NCBI GenBank assembly: GCA_029204225.1
Contig: CM055098.1
Span: 53,446,054 to 53,510,053 of the forward strand
Length of the DNA: 64,000 bases
DNA from: Diphasiastrum complanatum
Taxonomy: Eukaryota > Streptophyta > Lycopodiopsida > Lycopodiales > Lycopodiaceae
Reading direction: 5' to 3'
The notes under the pieces: generated by a model
What the model saw: only the letters and a program-made list of their open reading frames with translations
Told to the model about the DNA's origin: nothing
Databases searched by the model: none
Part shown: positions 1 through 11,814 of the stretch, in pieces
Layout of the letters: each line of letters starts with the position of its first letter
Position numbering within the stretch: position 1 is the first letter of the stretch
Translations under genes and position numbers: made by a program

Positions 1-709
1 AGCCACACATGAAACCCAAGGCATAGTGGTTGCCAAATTGACCAATTGGCATAGCGGCAAGCCCCATGTCGATGACAGGGACCCTTAGGCACCAGCGACA
101 CATAAAGGTTGTAGTAAGGGTCCTCCCACTTGGACCAGTCCTGGAGGCAAAACTGAAATGGTAATCATCCCCAAGGATCAACTTTATTAGATTTGGAAGA
201 GGTTACATTCATACATAGACTGACCGGTCTCGGGGCCACCAACACGTGCTGGCATTGTGCCTGGCTTGTGCTGGTAGAGGGAGCTGAGACCTGGCGACTG
301 GATTTCTGGCGCTGGTTGAGCTGCCCAAGTTTTCGTCTGCCGGACTCCCCCTATAGTTCTGCTGTGATTCGGCGCACCCCCTCTGTTTTGAAATATAGTG
401 CCTTCTAGTAAATCACGCTTTTTGGGACTTAGTTTTTATTTTGCTGATTAAGCCTGGCAAGCCTGGCAGGATCAGTCTGGCTCTCGAACATGGGTCCCGG
501 GAGCCGTCCCGGCGGCAGAATCAACTTGCTTCTTGACTAGGCCATGACTCGAGCTCCAGAGCTAGCTCATGACTTGTGACTACTTGACTGGCTCACTATA
601 GGTCGGAGGCTCAGTTCTTGACGTTCTAACTTGCTCTGGGACCTGAGAGAGTGTCACCCCTTAGAGTCTTACAGGGCACGCTGGGTGCACCTGAGTCAGC
701 TTCACAACA
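1..709 (-). repeat. Family-1 LTR A, cut by window start
   Basis: This is the 3' LTR of a minus-strand Ty3/gypsy element. It matches the complete copies at 48169-49086, 51029-51945 and 56195-57112, and lacks roughly the first 200 bases because the window begins inside it. It ends on the plus strand with CAACA at 705-709. It is followed directly by TCCTCCCCTC (710-719), which on the minus strand is the polypurine tract GAGGGGAGGA used to prime plus-strand DNA. Full copies run TGTTG...CAACA, about 917 bp. Confidence 0.9.
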
Positions 710-1024
710 TCCTCCCCTCGTTTGGAAAGTTGATTTCCTCATTAGGGCCAAACTAGACCTAGGATGTATGGCACGAGCTTAATTCATCGGCCTTAACAAC
801 TTTGAATTAAAAAAAAATACATTGGCAGTAGCACAGGAAAAGTGTAGATAAAGTTCACTTACGTAAAACCGGTGTAAAGTTGCAAGTGATTTATTGACAA
901 ACTTAAGAAAGATACCTGGAAGTTCCTTGAACTTCACAATGGCCATGAATGTTTATGTAGGAGGCATATTGCCAGGTAGTGCTTTTTGTGCCAATCTGGA
1001 GAAACGGCTATTGCGTTGGTTGTT

Positions 1025-3743
1025 CTACAGATAATCTACTAGTACTTCAGGGGCTCCCTCCTTAATTTTGTCTTCGTACTCCCAAGAAGCCTCAAAAAGT
1101 GGAGCCCGTAGCCACTTCACTAGATATTCACGTTGAATTCCAGTTCGCTTTCTATGTGTCAATATTTGTTCTGGTACAAGCTGCCTCTTCATATCATCAA
1201 GTGTCATTGGTGGGTGACGGAGTTCGTGTTGCCGATCAAATCGCTCATCTGGTTTGTACCGTTTGAGTAATGAGATATGAAACATATTGTGTATATCCAA
1301 GCTGGATGGCAGCGCCAATCGGTAAGCCACTGGGTTGATCTTCTTGGTGACATAATATGGTCTTGCATAAGGTCGAACAAACTGATGAGAGAAACCTTTT
1401 GGTAACGCAATGTTCTTTGTGTTCAGCCATACTTGATCACCTTCCTCAAATTCCAGTTCTCGTCGATGTGGGTTTACGTCAGCTGCCATACTCCTTTGTG
1501 ACTGCTCTAAAAATGACTTCACCTCTGTCAGCTTTGTGTGCCACTCATTGATGAATTCCTCCACAGTGGGTACTGGTGTTTCCTGCACGCCTGTAAGAAA
1601 AGAGCTTGGAACAATCGGTAGCCGACCATTGCTTATCTCAAAGGGTGCCCTTCCAGTAGATCTGTTCACTTGGTTGTTATGTGCAAACTCGAGAATATCC
1701 AAGTAGTTGACCCAATCGGATTGGTCCCAAGCGACATAATTTCGTAAACATTGTTCAACGTCGATTGACTCGTTCTGGTTGCCCATCTGTCAGAGGGTGA
1801 TATGCAGTGCTAAAATTCAGTCCAGTTCCCATGAGGTGAAATAGACAAGTCCAAAACTTTTCGATGAACTTGGTGTCTCGGTCAGAAATAATCGTTCTAG
1901 GCAGTCACTGAACTTTTAGTTGGTACTAGATGAACTTGCTTTGTAAAGCGGTCAACCACCACATAAATTGAGTCGAAGCCTTGGCACCGTGGTAGTTGAA
2001 CAATAAAATCCATGCTCACCGAATCCCATGGGTATGCTTGTACCGGTAATGGTTGGAGTAGTCCTGCTGGAGCTAACGGTTCCACCTTCACTTGTTGACA
2101 TGTCGGGCATGTTTGCACATAGGATTCAACGTCTGCCCACATACTTGGCCAGTAGAAGCCTCTTTTGAGAAGTTCATACATGCAATTCACCCCTGGATGT
2201 CCGGCGGCTAGTACGTCATGATGTTCTCTCAAGACTTTCTTCCTCAGGTTGATGTTGTCTTGGACATATACTCTACGTTGTTTATAAACAACCATTTGAT
2301 CTTTCCAAGTGAAATGTTTATGAGGCTTTCCCAGCTAGAATTCGATCATTAAGTCCTTCGCCAACGCATCTGCACCATAATTCTCCCTGATTTCTTGGAA
2401 TACGCCAGTCACCTGAGTTGTCATCGTTGCCATCAAGTGTTCCTGTCTACTTAGTGCGTCTGCCACATTGCTCTTTCCCGCTCTGTGTACAATGTCTATA
2501 TTGAATTTTGAGAGAAAGTTTTGCCATCGCATTTGCTTTGGCATGAGCATACCTTGGGATGAGAAGTACTTGAGTGATACATTATCAGTGAACACCTTAA
2601 AGGGTTTTCCTGCCACATAATGTCTCCAATGCTCCACTGCTTGAACTACTGCGACCATTTCTATTTCATGAGTTGGCCATCGTCGCTCTACGTCACTCAA
2701 TTTCTTTGAAAAATATGCAACATGTTTTCTGTCTTGCATCAGCACGGCCCCAATAGCAAAGTTCGACGCGTCTGTATGTATTTCAAAAGGTTTGCTAAAG
2801 TCCGGTAAGGCAAGGATGGGTTCTTGAGTGATCTGTCGTTTTAGTTCTTGGAACGCTGCTTCACATTCCGGTGTCCATGTCATCTTTAGATGAGGCTTGG
2901 TCTGCTCCAACAGTGGTGCCACAATTTTGCTAAATGCCTCAATGAATCTCCTGTAAAAGTTACATAAGCCCACAAAGTATTTGATGCCGTGAACAGTTTT
3001 AGGAGCCAGCCAATCCAAGATAGTCTTGATCTTCTTAGGATCCATCCGAATTCGTTTGTAGCCTATAACATGTCCAAGGAAATCAACTTCCTCTACCACA
3101 AATTCACATTTTTCTCTTTTTGCGAACAAGCTGTTCTTCCTCAGTCGTTGGAGGACAGTCCTTAAATGTTTAATGTGATCTTTGAGGCTACGACTAAACA
3201 CCAAGATGTCGTCAATGTACACAATGACAAATTCATCTAAGTAGTCTTGAAAAATGTTGTTCATCAACGTGCAAAAAGTGGCTGGTGCCTTTGTTAGACC
3301 GAACGACATCACCCTGAATTCGTGTCCCCCATACCGTGTTCGAAAAGCCGTTTTGTGCTCATCGCCTTTAGCTATTCAAATTTGGTAATATCCAGATCTA
3401 AGATCTATTCGGCTAAAATATCTGGCGTGTGTGAGCTGGTCGAACAGGTCATCAATTCTAGGCATGGGATACTTGTTCTTGATGGTACCTTTGTTGAGCA
3501 TGCGGTAATCCACACTCATCCGCAGTGTCTTGTCCGCCTTTTCCACGAATAATACTGGGGCTCCAAAAGGCAAAGCACTGGGTCTAATGAATCCTTTGTC
3601 TATCAATTTACCAAGTTGTCATTTTAGTTCCACCAACTCTTCTTGGGACATCCGATAGGGGGCTCGTGAAGTTGGTTCTGTTCCTGGTACCAACTCAATC
3701 ATATGGTCCACTGGTCTTCGAGGAGGTAACTTAGTTAGTTCTT
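1025..3743 (-). pseudogene. Family-1 chromovirus pol, copy A (RT, RNase H, integrase, chromodomain), broken
   Basis: This is Ty3/gypsy pol read from high to low coordinates. The RT N-part is at 3606-3376 ([13 protein letters not shown]). The RT C-part with the catalytic YIDD, the connection and RNase H are at 3312-2335. The integrase HHCC finger and first core part are at 2295-1897 (HHDVLAAGHPG, CPTCQQ). The integrase C-part ends in a chromodomain near 1130-1030 (YLVKWLRAP, ASWEYED), which places the family among chromoviruses. Breaks: a frameshift near 3340, a nonsense TAG at 2335-2337 where copy B reads Gln, and a 53-bp deletion in the integrase core near 1897 that is shared with copy D. 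Protease, leader and 5' LTR are missing: homology stops near 3743 inside the protease-RT linker. Positions 720-1024 are 3' non-coding sequence between pol and the polypurine tract. The copy cannot encode a working Pol. Confidence 0.9.
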
Positions 3744-3913
3744 TTGATGAGCACATGAATCAAGAGATCAATGCATCTAAATCTAGCTCATGTACCTTTT
3801 TGCAAAAACGTACCAACGATAAAAATGAGCTTCCACTGAATGAAAAATTTGAAGCCATGGGAGACATGTTGGTGCTATGTATGAGAATAATAATATAGAT
3901 AGATACAATGAAG
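3744..3913. other. Unassigned junction sequence
   Basis: This lies between the truncated end of gypsy copy A and a copia LTR. A short plus-strand open stretch is present (about 3745-3890) but I recognise no domain in it. Confidence 0.4.
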
Positions 3914-4337
3914 TGTTGGATTAATATGAATAATTGATCTTTATTCTACATCCATTCATCTATCTAGTTTTATAGTTTTACTCATGTTTTTACACAGTCT
4001 GCAAAACTACATGGAAATGGCTAACAGGCGGGTTCCGAAGGTGTTCGAACTATCGAATGTTAACAAAACTTGTTTTCACTCGTTCTGAAGCCCAACTTGA
4101 TAAGTGATAGCGCAGTGTAGCTAGATGCCAATTGTGATATGTGACAATACATCTTTACTTTTCATTAAGTCATCAAATTATTGATAGAATAACTTGCAGA
4201 TGGATTCACAAAGCAACAATTGTTCGATAGCTCGCGTATTTCTACAATCTGTGCAACAATAGAAATATTTACATACAACAAGTGAAAGGATTTGAATTAG
4301 CTATAGGATTAGGGAGAGAGAAAATGGAAATCCAACA
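3914..4337 (-). mobile_element. Ty1/copia 3' LTR, 424 bp
   Basis: The segment is bounded by TGTTGGATT (3914-3922) and AATCCAACA (ending 4337), a perfect 9-base terminal inverted repeat of LTR type. It is followed on the plus strand by CCCCCCTTCTTA (4338-4349), the complement of a polypurine tract AAGAAGGGGGG. That makes this the 3' LTR of a minus-strand element. The sequence beyond (4349-4450) encodes a copia RNase H tail, which fits. No primer-binding site lies on the other side, also consistent with a 3' LTR. Confidence 0.8.
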
Positions 4338-5018
4338 CCCCCCTTCTTAATCTGGATCCTTGATTGTCAAATTCAAGATTACACAGAAATTCTTGTGTGC
4401 CTCTTGATTTAATCCTTTTGTAAATATGTCAATTGCCATGTACTGTGTTTTGCAAAATATTAGATTTATGCAAAATCAAGCCTGGTGGAGATCATTGCAT
4501 ACATGAGGGATTTGATAATTGACTGATATATCGAGTATATATGATATATTGGCATAAGATAACATGAATAAAATGGAAGCGATTCAGACTTTAACATGAG
4601 CTCCTCCCACACCCTTGGTTTTTTGAGTATTTCCCACCTTCTATGGCCAAGTGAAAGGATCTGAATTAGCTATAGGATTAGGGAGAGAGAAAGTGGAAAT
4701 CCAACACCCCCTTCTTAATCTGGATCCTTGATTGTCATATTCAAGATTACATAGAAATTCTTGTGTGCCTCCTGATTTAATCCTTTTGTAAATATGTCAA
4801 TTGCCATGTATTGTGTTCTGCAAAACTTTAGACTTATGCAAAATCAAGCTTGGTGGAGATCATTGCATACATGAGGGATTTGATAATTGACTGATATAAT
4901 GAGTATATATGATATATTGGCATAAGATAAGATGAATAAAATGGAAGCGATTCAAACTTTAACATGATCTCCTCCCACACCCTTGGTTTTTTGAGTATTT
5001 CCCACCTTCTATGGCCAA
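4281..5018 (-). repeat. 369-bp tandem duplication across a copia LTR/internal junction
   Basis: The stretch from AGTGAAAGGA at 4281 to 4649 is repeated from 4650 to about 5018 with a period of 369 bp and a small percentage of mismatches. Each unit holds the first ~57 bp of the LTR (minus orientation), the polypurine tract, the copia RNase H C-terminus, and ~200 bp of AT-rich sequence ending CTATGGCCAA. Confidence 0.85.
4349..4450 (-). pseudogene. Ty1/copia RNase H C-terminal remnant
   Basis: The minus-strand reading gives MAIDIFTKGLNQEAHKNFC followed by a short tail and a stop just before the polypurine tract. DIFTKGL near the polyprotein end is the hallmark of the Ty1/copia RNase H C-terminus (ADIFTK(A/G)L). 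A second, slightly diverged copy lies at about 4717-4820 in the second duplication unit. The rest of the polyprotein is absent. Only the 3' end of the element remains, so it is not functional. Confidence 0.75.
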
Positions 5019-5690
5019 GTATAAGTAGCCACCTCTAAACATCTTAACTTAGGCCTTCGAGATCATTATTACATGTTATGGTTGATAATATCAGCTCATT
5101 TGGGAATTAGGATCCAAAAACACTCTTAAACATTAAATTGGGAGAATTTCGACATCAAAAGCCTCTTGTCTATATGATTCTATTTGAAAAACAATCACTA
5201 CATGTTGTGCTATCGTGATTGAAGAATCATGTTGTAATACACATATAGAATATTAGAATAATTGTATTCTAAGTTTGTTAAAGTGTAGCAAGATAAAGAC
5301 AAAGTTATAATAGATGCAAAAAATAAATTGTTAATTCCTACATCAAAAACTTTTAACCATGATATTTTTAGAAGATCCAAAAGATCTTTATCAAAGCTTA
5401 TTACTTTTATGTTTCTCGAATTTACAAGTTATGTCTTTACAAGTAATGTCATGGAAATTCAAGAGGCAATGCATAAGGAGAAATGCATCTTGATTTCCAA
5501 CGAGTACTCAAACCTTGTTTCTAAGAGAATTTAGATGCCAAGATAACCAATTGAGCCAATTGCATTAGATTGCATAAGGAGAAATGACATAAAGATATAA
5601 ACACAAGGAGTACACTTTCATCATGCACAATCAAACTTGGGAGTTACATGAACTTCCACCTAAAGGCTTTGAAGGTATCTAGTCAAGTTG
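5019..5690. other. AT-rich sequence, nothing recognised
   Basis: No coding domain, RNA gene or clear repeat can be seen. A 68-codon plus-strand open frame (5328-5534) is of a size expected by chance in AT-rich DNA. Confidence 0.5.
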
Positions 5691-6270
5691 AAAGCAAATG
5701 GTTCAATTGCTCAATTCATCAATATGAATAAAACATTATTAGCAAAGGAGAAGGTGCCCAAAGGGTCAGCTCTAGTGAACTTGCACATGAGATTGCACTG
5801 TGATGGTGGGCCATGGAAGCACCATTTTAGATCGTCAAAAATCACACCCTACACTAGCCTCATCCCCCCAGCTTCAAGTGCTTCATACAAGTCCAAAACT
5901 ATATCTACTAGTTGCGTCAGGCCTTTCTCTTCCTTTGTAACCTTCACTACATTGCTATTCACAGAAGTTTAAGACAACGTACATAACTTGTCATTGAGCC
6001 CATACTGAAATCAAAGAAAATTGGAGGCATGAATCCTTATTTGTCACTGATGATAATCAGTTTTCAATGCTTAAGAAGCATGACACCCATCCCAATGTCT
6101 TTCATAGTTGCACTTTAGATTTCCCCTCTAAAGGTGCAATGAATGCTTGGTGGAGATGAGCTCAACAACAGAAACTCCATCAAAGGGACTCAAAAATTAT
6201 GTTGTAAACAAAGACTTGTGAATTGCTAGCTATTTTCACAATAGCTCAGTTCAAGGTGTGCACTCATAGC
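5691..6270 (-). pseudogene. WUN1/SnoaL-like gene, decayed tandem paralogue
   Basis: The minus strand from about 5985 to 5748 reads as a diverged copy of the intact gene at 9446-10006. It has VTKEEKGLTQLVDIVLDLYE in place of VTKEEGGLMQPVDIVLGLYE, then LYEALEA, and later FHGPPSQCNLM against FHGPPSQHNLM. A stop codon interrupts the stretch between LYEALEA and the FHGPPSQ motif, and the C-terminal half is not recognisable. Similarity continues upstream of the start: 5990-6260 resembles 10020-10200, including a block ending TTTCACAATAGCTCAG. The copy is therefore a duplicated genomic segment and not a retrocopy. Both copies point the same way, about 4 kb apart. Confidence 0.75.
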
Positions 6271-8950
6271 AATATCCTTCTAAGTTATATGACTACAACT
6301 GCTTCAATTTAGGCCAACATAAGTAGATTTCTCTTACAGTAAGCCTTGGACCCCAAAGAGGCCAAGAGCTATGAAGGGTTTGGTGTCCAAAGGTAGCCTA
6401 TGAATTTGAACCACTTGTCTCTTTTCTAGGATTGTTTATGCTAGTCAAATTTTCAGTAGAACATAGGTTAGGCTTTGGTAGAGGCAGCTTCTGACAATCC
6501 TTGTTCTCATGGCATAGTTACAGCATTTTGACATTTGTATCACCTTCCTCCCAACGGGGTTGATCTGTATTGAGAATTTGGAGTTACAATAACCTTGAGA
6601 GGTCCCATGCACTCCAATTATGACTTGTGGAGTGGTGCATGGTTTTTGACAACTATATGCATGTCAAGGAATACCGATAGTACTTGTTATTGAGTTTAGT
6701 AAAGAATCAAAATTTTTGAGTGAATATTTCTAGGCTCTAGGCATCTACATATACCTACATAAACTTGCTATGCTCCACTTTTAGACACTGGATTTCAATT
6801 ATCAGAAACCTCTTCTCTCTTGTATTCATTCGTCGTGGCTCAGGAGTGAAGCTATCAAGTATTGATCTTCAATTTTTCTTAGCTTGGGTGGCTTAACTCC
6901 ACATCTATCCTTTTGGAGTTTGTTATAAGATCTTTAGAATCTACAAAAGGGCTTTTTTCATGACCATAAACTATATTTCACTTGGAATTTGGTTATTTAG
7001 AGTTTTTTAAAAGATAATCAAGGTTATAGCTTGGAATTAATTAAATATACTATATGTTAAAAAATCTAGGGAAAGTACTTCTTGTTGCCTATACAGTAGA
7101 CTATAATTTAATGATTGCATGCCAATTATAATCACATTACAAACTTAAGGCTATGATTTTGGTCAAAACTAGTCTTTTTGTTTTGACTAAAATTTGATAG
7201 TAAAAGTTGGTGTAGAGTAAAATTAGAGCTTTCATTACATGGTTAAGGTTGATTTGAGGTTTTCAAGTTCTATAGTCATTTGCATGAGAGAAATATCCAT
7301 CAAAAACTAGTACAAAATATTTGTTTTTGATAAATAAATTTAAACATGATTTTTGTAATGTCTTTTTACTTTTTGATAGATTGAATGCATTTCTTTGCTA
7401 TAGACTTTGCATGATGCTCTTTGAGATGAATTGAAGCTATTCAGTAGTTGTGATCAAGATCAATAGACTATAGGAACTATATAGAAGGTTAAAAGTCCAA
7501 ATCAGTGTAGTTTTATGACATTTCTTGCACTCTTAGCTCTTTTTATGATTCATGTAGACTAAAAAAGAAGTTGACCCCTATTTTGGTGGTGGGAGGCTTA
7601 AGCACCAATCTTTTGAACTTTTCATACTTGGCACCCTCCAAGAAAGCATGAAACACTTGCTCTAATCCCACATGTCATTATTGAAGTTGTATAGGTCTCT
7701 AATGAACCTTCTTAGAGTGCTTGCGATGTCTCTTTGTTAACATGTGAAGCTTGGCTCATTCTCAAGATATCACCTCATAAGATGTGCCCTCCTACAAGAG
7801 TTTTGGGAATTTAATGCTTGCATGTGGGCAATATGACCTATGATGACATGGTAGCCCCTTTGCTAACCTCACCTCCCTCTTTACAATGCCCAATTTGGTT
7901 TTCTATAGTAAAAGTTACCATCGTCAAATGCTAAGCAATTTTAGAGCAAAATTGTCAAATTTTCAAAGATGTTCTGATTGCTTGTCTAAATGTAAGTAAT
8001 AGGTTGCTTTTCCTCTACTCAAAAACCATTTTCACATCACTTTGTGTGTTTTGGCACATAGTGAGTTACAATAGGCTAAGAAATGAAGATTCATGCTTGA
8101 ATACAATTTTTGTAAAGTTTTGTTACAAAAATTGAAAATTACAGTTCAGATTGCAATTTACATAAGAAGTGATTCAATGGGAAGTCGCTACATGGCAGTA
8201 TAATGCATGTGGACCATGCTAGAATTCATGATGAATTGGAATGAATTGGCAATGGAATGGGATATTGATGGTATAGATAAATTTTGATTACTTTTCAATT
8301 GATAACAACAAAAGTCAAAATTACTAATTTTGTAAAAACAAAATTGTTACGATATTTTGTATCAATATCCTTTTATTATTGATTATTTGAAATTGGCTTA
8401 ATGAAGTGAAATAAATTTATTGAGTCAAATTTCAGTTTGAATTTGAGGTCATACTTATTTTCACGTAAGTTGGAAATATTTTTAAATTTATCAACTAATA
8501 ATAACAATGATTATAATAGGTAATCAATAATGATGGACATGATCGCAGGTCCAAGTGGAGTGGCTACAATGTCAATTTATCTTCATATTTGCGATAATGG
8601 CTTCGTCGAGGTTGAGTTTCCAACTTGAACCTATATTTGGGAGAAAAGAAAGAGAATAAACCTAACTTAGTAGACAACTGGCTAAGAAGATTAGTAGTTA
8701 TTTTAGTCTTCACATAATTTCAAAATAAGAGAAAATTGCAAGTGCAGGTCTATTCTTTTGTGGTTAAGGCATCATCATATGAGGTGGCATGATCTACAGT
8801 CGAAACTCACTACATTGGGATGTGTTCATGGATAATTTCAGAAAATAATTTGTTTTGGTGGACGATTTAAATTACTATAAAATATTCATTAATTGCAAAA
8901 TGTGGAGTTCGGAATTTTATCACCAAAATGGATATGGAATAAGATATCAT
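6271..8950. other. AT-rich intergenic stretch
   Basis: I see no gene, LTR boundary or RNA gene here. Short open frames near 7560-7800 give no recognisable domain. The sequence looks like old, unassignable repeat or intergenic DNA. Confidence 0.5.
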
Positions 8951-8959
8951 CTTTTGATT

Positions 8960-9370
8960 CTAAACTATCCCTCTTAAGATATTGAGGCAAGAAAATATAT
9001 ATTCACCAACCACATCAATACATGGTTCTAGGAAAGAAAAGATTGTTTTGCATGTTCAAATTAAGGCTTTGTATTGTCTCAAATATGGGCCTTGTGCTAA
9101 GTATCATGGCATTCATGTTTTCTTTTTACAATTTGAAGAGTAAACTTGACTTCACATGCCTCTATAAAAGATACTGTTATCATAAGTTTATATATTGATG
9201 ACTTGATAATCACTTGAAATGTTCAATTGTTGATTAGAGAAGTAAAAACCCACTTCCACTCATTTTGACACGAAAGACTCGCATTATTGCTAGGGCATTG
9301 AAATAGCTAAAAGTCATAATACAACTTTTCTTTCACAAATAAAATCTATTTTGAAGTTGCTCAAGAGTGT
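8960..9370 (+). pseudogene. Ty1/copia reverse transcriptase fragment
   Basis: Plus-strand reading across several frames shows the copia RT block KALYCLKYGP (family KALYGLKQAPRAW) near 9063-9100. YIDDLIIT, the catalytic YVDD-type motif, is at about 9190-9215. REVKTHFHSF and LGIEIAKSHN follow near 9240-9310. Stops and frameshifts separate the blocks, so this is a relic. It ends about 75 bp before the stop codon of the WUN1-like gene on the other strand. No LTRs were found around it. Confidence 0.7.
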
Positions 9371-9445
9371 GATTAAACAATTGTAATCCAATGATATGTT
9401 GTGGTCTATATACATTGTGTGGTTGAATATGATCACACTAGAATC

Positions 9446-10006
9446 TTAGATGGCCAAGACGAGGCCAGGAAAGGATTTGCCTGTGACATTGGAGAGCTTG
9501 CTTTGCCAAACAATGGAGCTGCAATTGAGAGAGTGGCTAGGAACGTGGGCGACTGTGTTGAAGTTGGTGGTGGCAGTAATAGTGAGAGTGGTGTTGAAAT
9601 ATTCTCGCAACTGTGTGACAATTCCGTCCTTCACAGTCCAGGCATGTACCCACCATACATCACTGGATGAGGATTCCTGTTTACCTTCCACTAGCACCTT
9701 GTTGTTATCAATGGCACACACCCGCAATGGCACAAAGGCAAAGGTGCCCAAAGCATCACCTCCAGTGAGCACGCGCATGAGATTGTGCTGCGATGGAGGG
9801 CCATGGAACCACCATTCCAGATCTTCAGCAATCACAGCCTGCACTGGCTTCGCATCCCTAGCTTCAAGTGCTTCATACAGGCCTAAAACTATATCTACTG
9901 GCTGCATCAGGCCTCCCTCTTCCTTTGTAACCTTCCATGCCCTACTCTTCACCTTTTGCAGACTCTTGGCTGGCTTTCTTGCTAGTTCACCAGATTTCTG
10001 ATCCAT
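9446..10006 (-). CDS. Wound-induced protein 1 / SnoaL-like (NTF2-fold) protein
   Basis: This is a single uninterrupted frame of 186 codons plus a TAA stop (9446-9448), with ATG at 10006. The N-terminus (residues 1-30) is basic. Residues about 35-140 form the plant WUN1-like SnoaL/NTF2 domain, with VDIVLGLYEALEA, a WWFHGPPSQ motif, RVLTGG, FAFVPL, VLVEG, VWWVHAWTVKDG and QLREYFNTTLT. The C-terminus carries WQSKL and GKSFPGLVLAI, which is typical of plant WUN1-like proteins. The family is small, soluble and associated with wounding and senescence, but no enzymatic reaction is established that I know of. The frame is intact and all expected motifs are present, in contrast to the decayed paralogue at 5.7-6.3 kb, so it is probably a live gene. 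No convincing TATA box was identified. Confidence 0.88.
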   Translation of the reverse strand: MDQKSGELARKPAKSLQKVKSRAWKVTKEEGGLMQPVDIVLGLYEALEARDAKPVQAVIAEDLEWWFHGPPSQHNLMRVLTGGDALGTFAFVPLRVCAIDNNKVLVEGKQESSSSDVWWVHAWTVKDGIVTQLREYFNTTLTITATTNFNTVAHVPSHSLNCSSIVWQSKLSNVTGKSFPGLVLAI

Positions 10007-10960
10007 TCTGTTGCTATGAACACAATTCTTAATTTAGGACTTGAACCAAAGAAAGCTTACTTAGGCATGAATCCTTACAAGCTGCCAATAATTGTCGGTT
10101 TTCGGTGTTTAAGAAGCCCATGAGCTCAACAGTGGCAACTTCGTCAAAGACTTGTGAATTGCCAGGTATTTTCACAATAGCTCAGCTCAGGGTTTCTGAG
10201 TTGTATGCCTGAAGTTGTTGAATTTCACACCTTCAGCTCTAACCTCCAAAAGTAAGAGTGACTATCTTTATCTTGTAACTCCTCTGAACTTAGATTTAGA
10301 CTAATATATTGAAGACCAAAAAGCAGCAATGCGATGCAAGCTTGAAGAAAGTTGGGCAAAGATGAGGAGGAGTCGAGGTGACAGTAGAGGCAGGAAAATT
10401 TGCAACTGATCTCAAACGTGACAGCTTCTGAATGCACTGCATTCTTTTCTTTGTATTGCATTCATGCACTAAGTTTCATATTTCAACACTTTATATGTTA
10501 GTAGTTGAGAGAAATCTTGTTGTAGAAAAGATATTTCTGAATATTGGTAGTATGGTTCGAAGTTTTGCAACGGTTTTGGATTTCTGCCTGTGATAGAAGT
10601 ACAGGTGAAGAAGATCTTATGTTGAATCCTGATATTGTGAATTGCCCCAAAAAGTGAGTTGCCCCAAAAAGTGGGACCCCTTGATTATCCTTGGATATAT
10701 TACCCTATTCATCTACTTTTAATATTGTAACCATGTGTGAATTTGATGGGAGTTTGTCTTTAGTAATTTCCAAGAATAGATAAATCGAGATGGCCGAAGA
10801 AATTGCAAATCAAGCTGCAAATCTAAGTGCAGAATCCTATATATGGTGATTTGCTAGCAATTGAGTACGGAACAAATGATATGAATAATCAGATTAATTT
10901 AAGAGATAAGCAAATGGAAGTTCTTTTGAACCAGGTCAACTTACTCGGGAGAGAAGAAGG
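10007..10960. other. Upstream region of WUN1-like gene and unassigned sequence
   Basis: Positions 10020-10200 are shared with the decayed paralogue and probably represent promoter or 5' UTR. Farther out, 10200-10960 shows no recognisable coding domain. GTTGCCCCAAAAAGTGGGAC near 10657-10676 repeats a slightly shorter form just before it (10643-10658). Confidence 0.45.
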
Positions 10961-11637
10961 AGAAGAGACTGAAAGTCATAGAAGACTGGCTCGTTAAGTG
11001 GAGCGGTTGCTTCAGCCTGCATGGAGTTCTAGATGAGAAGAAGATTGAAAGCATTATGTTGTTCTTACGCGAGAAAGCGTCATCGTGGTGGCGAGATTTA
11101 CCGGTGATGAAGCCAACTATAGAATTTCATGTCCATACAGATGCTTCTAAGTATGTCATAGGGAGTGTTCTGACATAGCTTGGGGATTACAAGAAGGATT
11201 ACCCGATTTATTTCGCCAATAGGCAGTTGATTCTCACGGAGATGACCTATGCGACCACCAAATGAGAAGCGCTAGCCATAATATATAGTGTGAAGAAATT
11301 CCGCCATTACCTGCTAGCTGATCCGTTCGTCTTCTTCGTAGATCATCAAGCCCTACTATATCTGGTAAATAGACCATGCACGACCGGATGGATCACCCGA
11401 TGGCTGCTGCTTCTCCAAGCATTCGACTTTAAAATAGTTGTTTGCAAAGGGAAACAACATTATCTGGCCGATCACCTCTCACGGATCCGCAATGTTCCTG
11501 AGAGTAGAGAGGTCGATGATGAACTCCCTGACGCCATCCTATTCCACGTCGATGCTGTCCCTGAGTGTGCTACCAACATCGTTGGATATCATATGTCAAG
11601 ATGTCCTACCCCTGAGATGAGCAAGATAGAATGATGC
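10961..11637 (+). pseudogene. Ty3/gypsy relic: Gag piece joined to RNase H, RT lost
   Basis: Near 11025-11100 the plus strand reads DEKKIESIMLFLREKASSWW, which fits the Gag core (ILFLxGKAxxWW). Immediately after, from about 11110, it reads EFHVHTDASKYVIG, the start of Ty3/gypsy RNase H, continuing with FVDHQALLYLVN, FDFKIVVCKGKQHYLADHLS and a stop at 11634. Protease and RT, which should lie between, are missing, so about 2 kb was deleted at 11100-11110. In-frame stops occur near 11178 and 11264. The close cousin at 16.0-18.2 kb shares the unusual VDDELPDA tail. Confidence 0.75.
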
Positions 11638-11814
11638 AGGTTAGTCATTAAATTTGCATAGTTATTCTCGCCGACCTGCAAGGCAAATTGTTCGACACGC
11701 GTGTTAACAACAGTAGGTTGCGTCGCTACTACCTAGCTGATGTTGAGCTTAGGGATGTGCCTGCAACGCCATCCTCATTGTCTTCTTCTGCTCATGATCA
11801 GCCATCCACACTCC

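Noticed and set aside
9450-10001. 183-codon plus-strand frame opposite the WUN1-like gene
   Set aside because: It is an antisense shadow. The minus-strand reading carries the family motifs and a proper start and stop.
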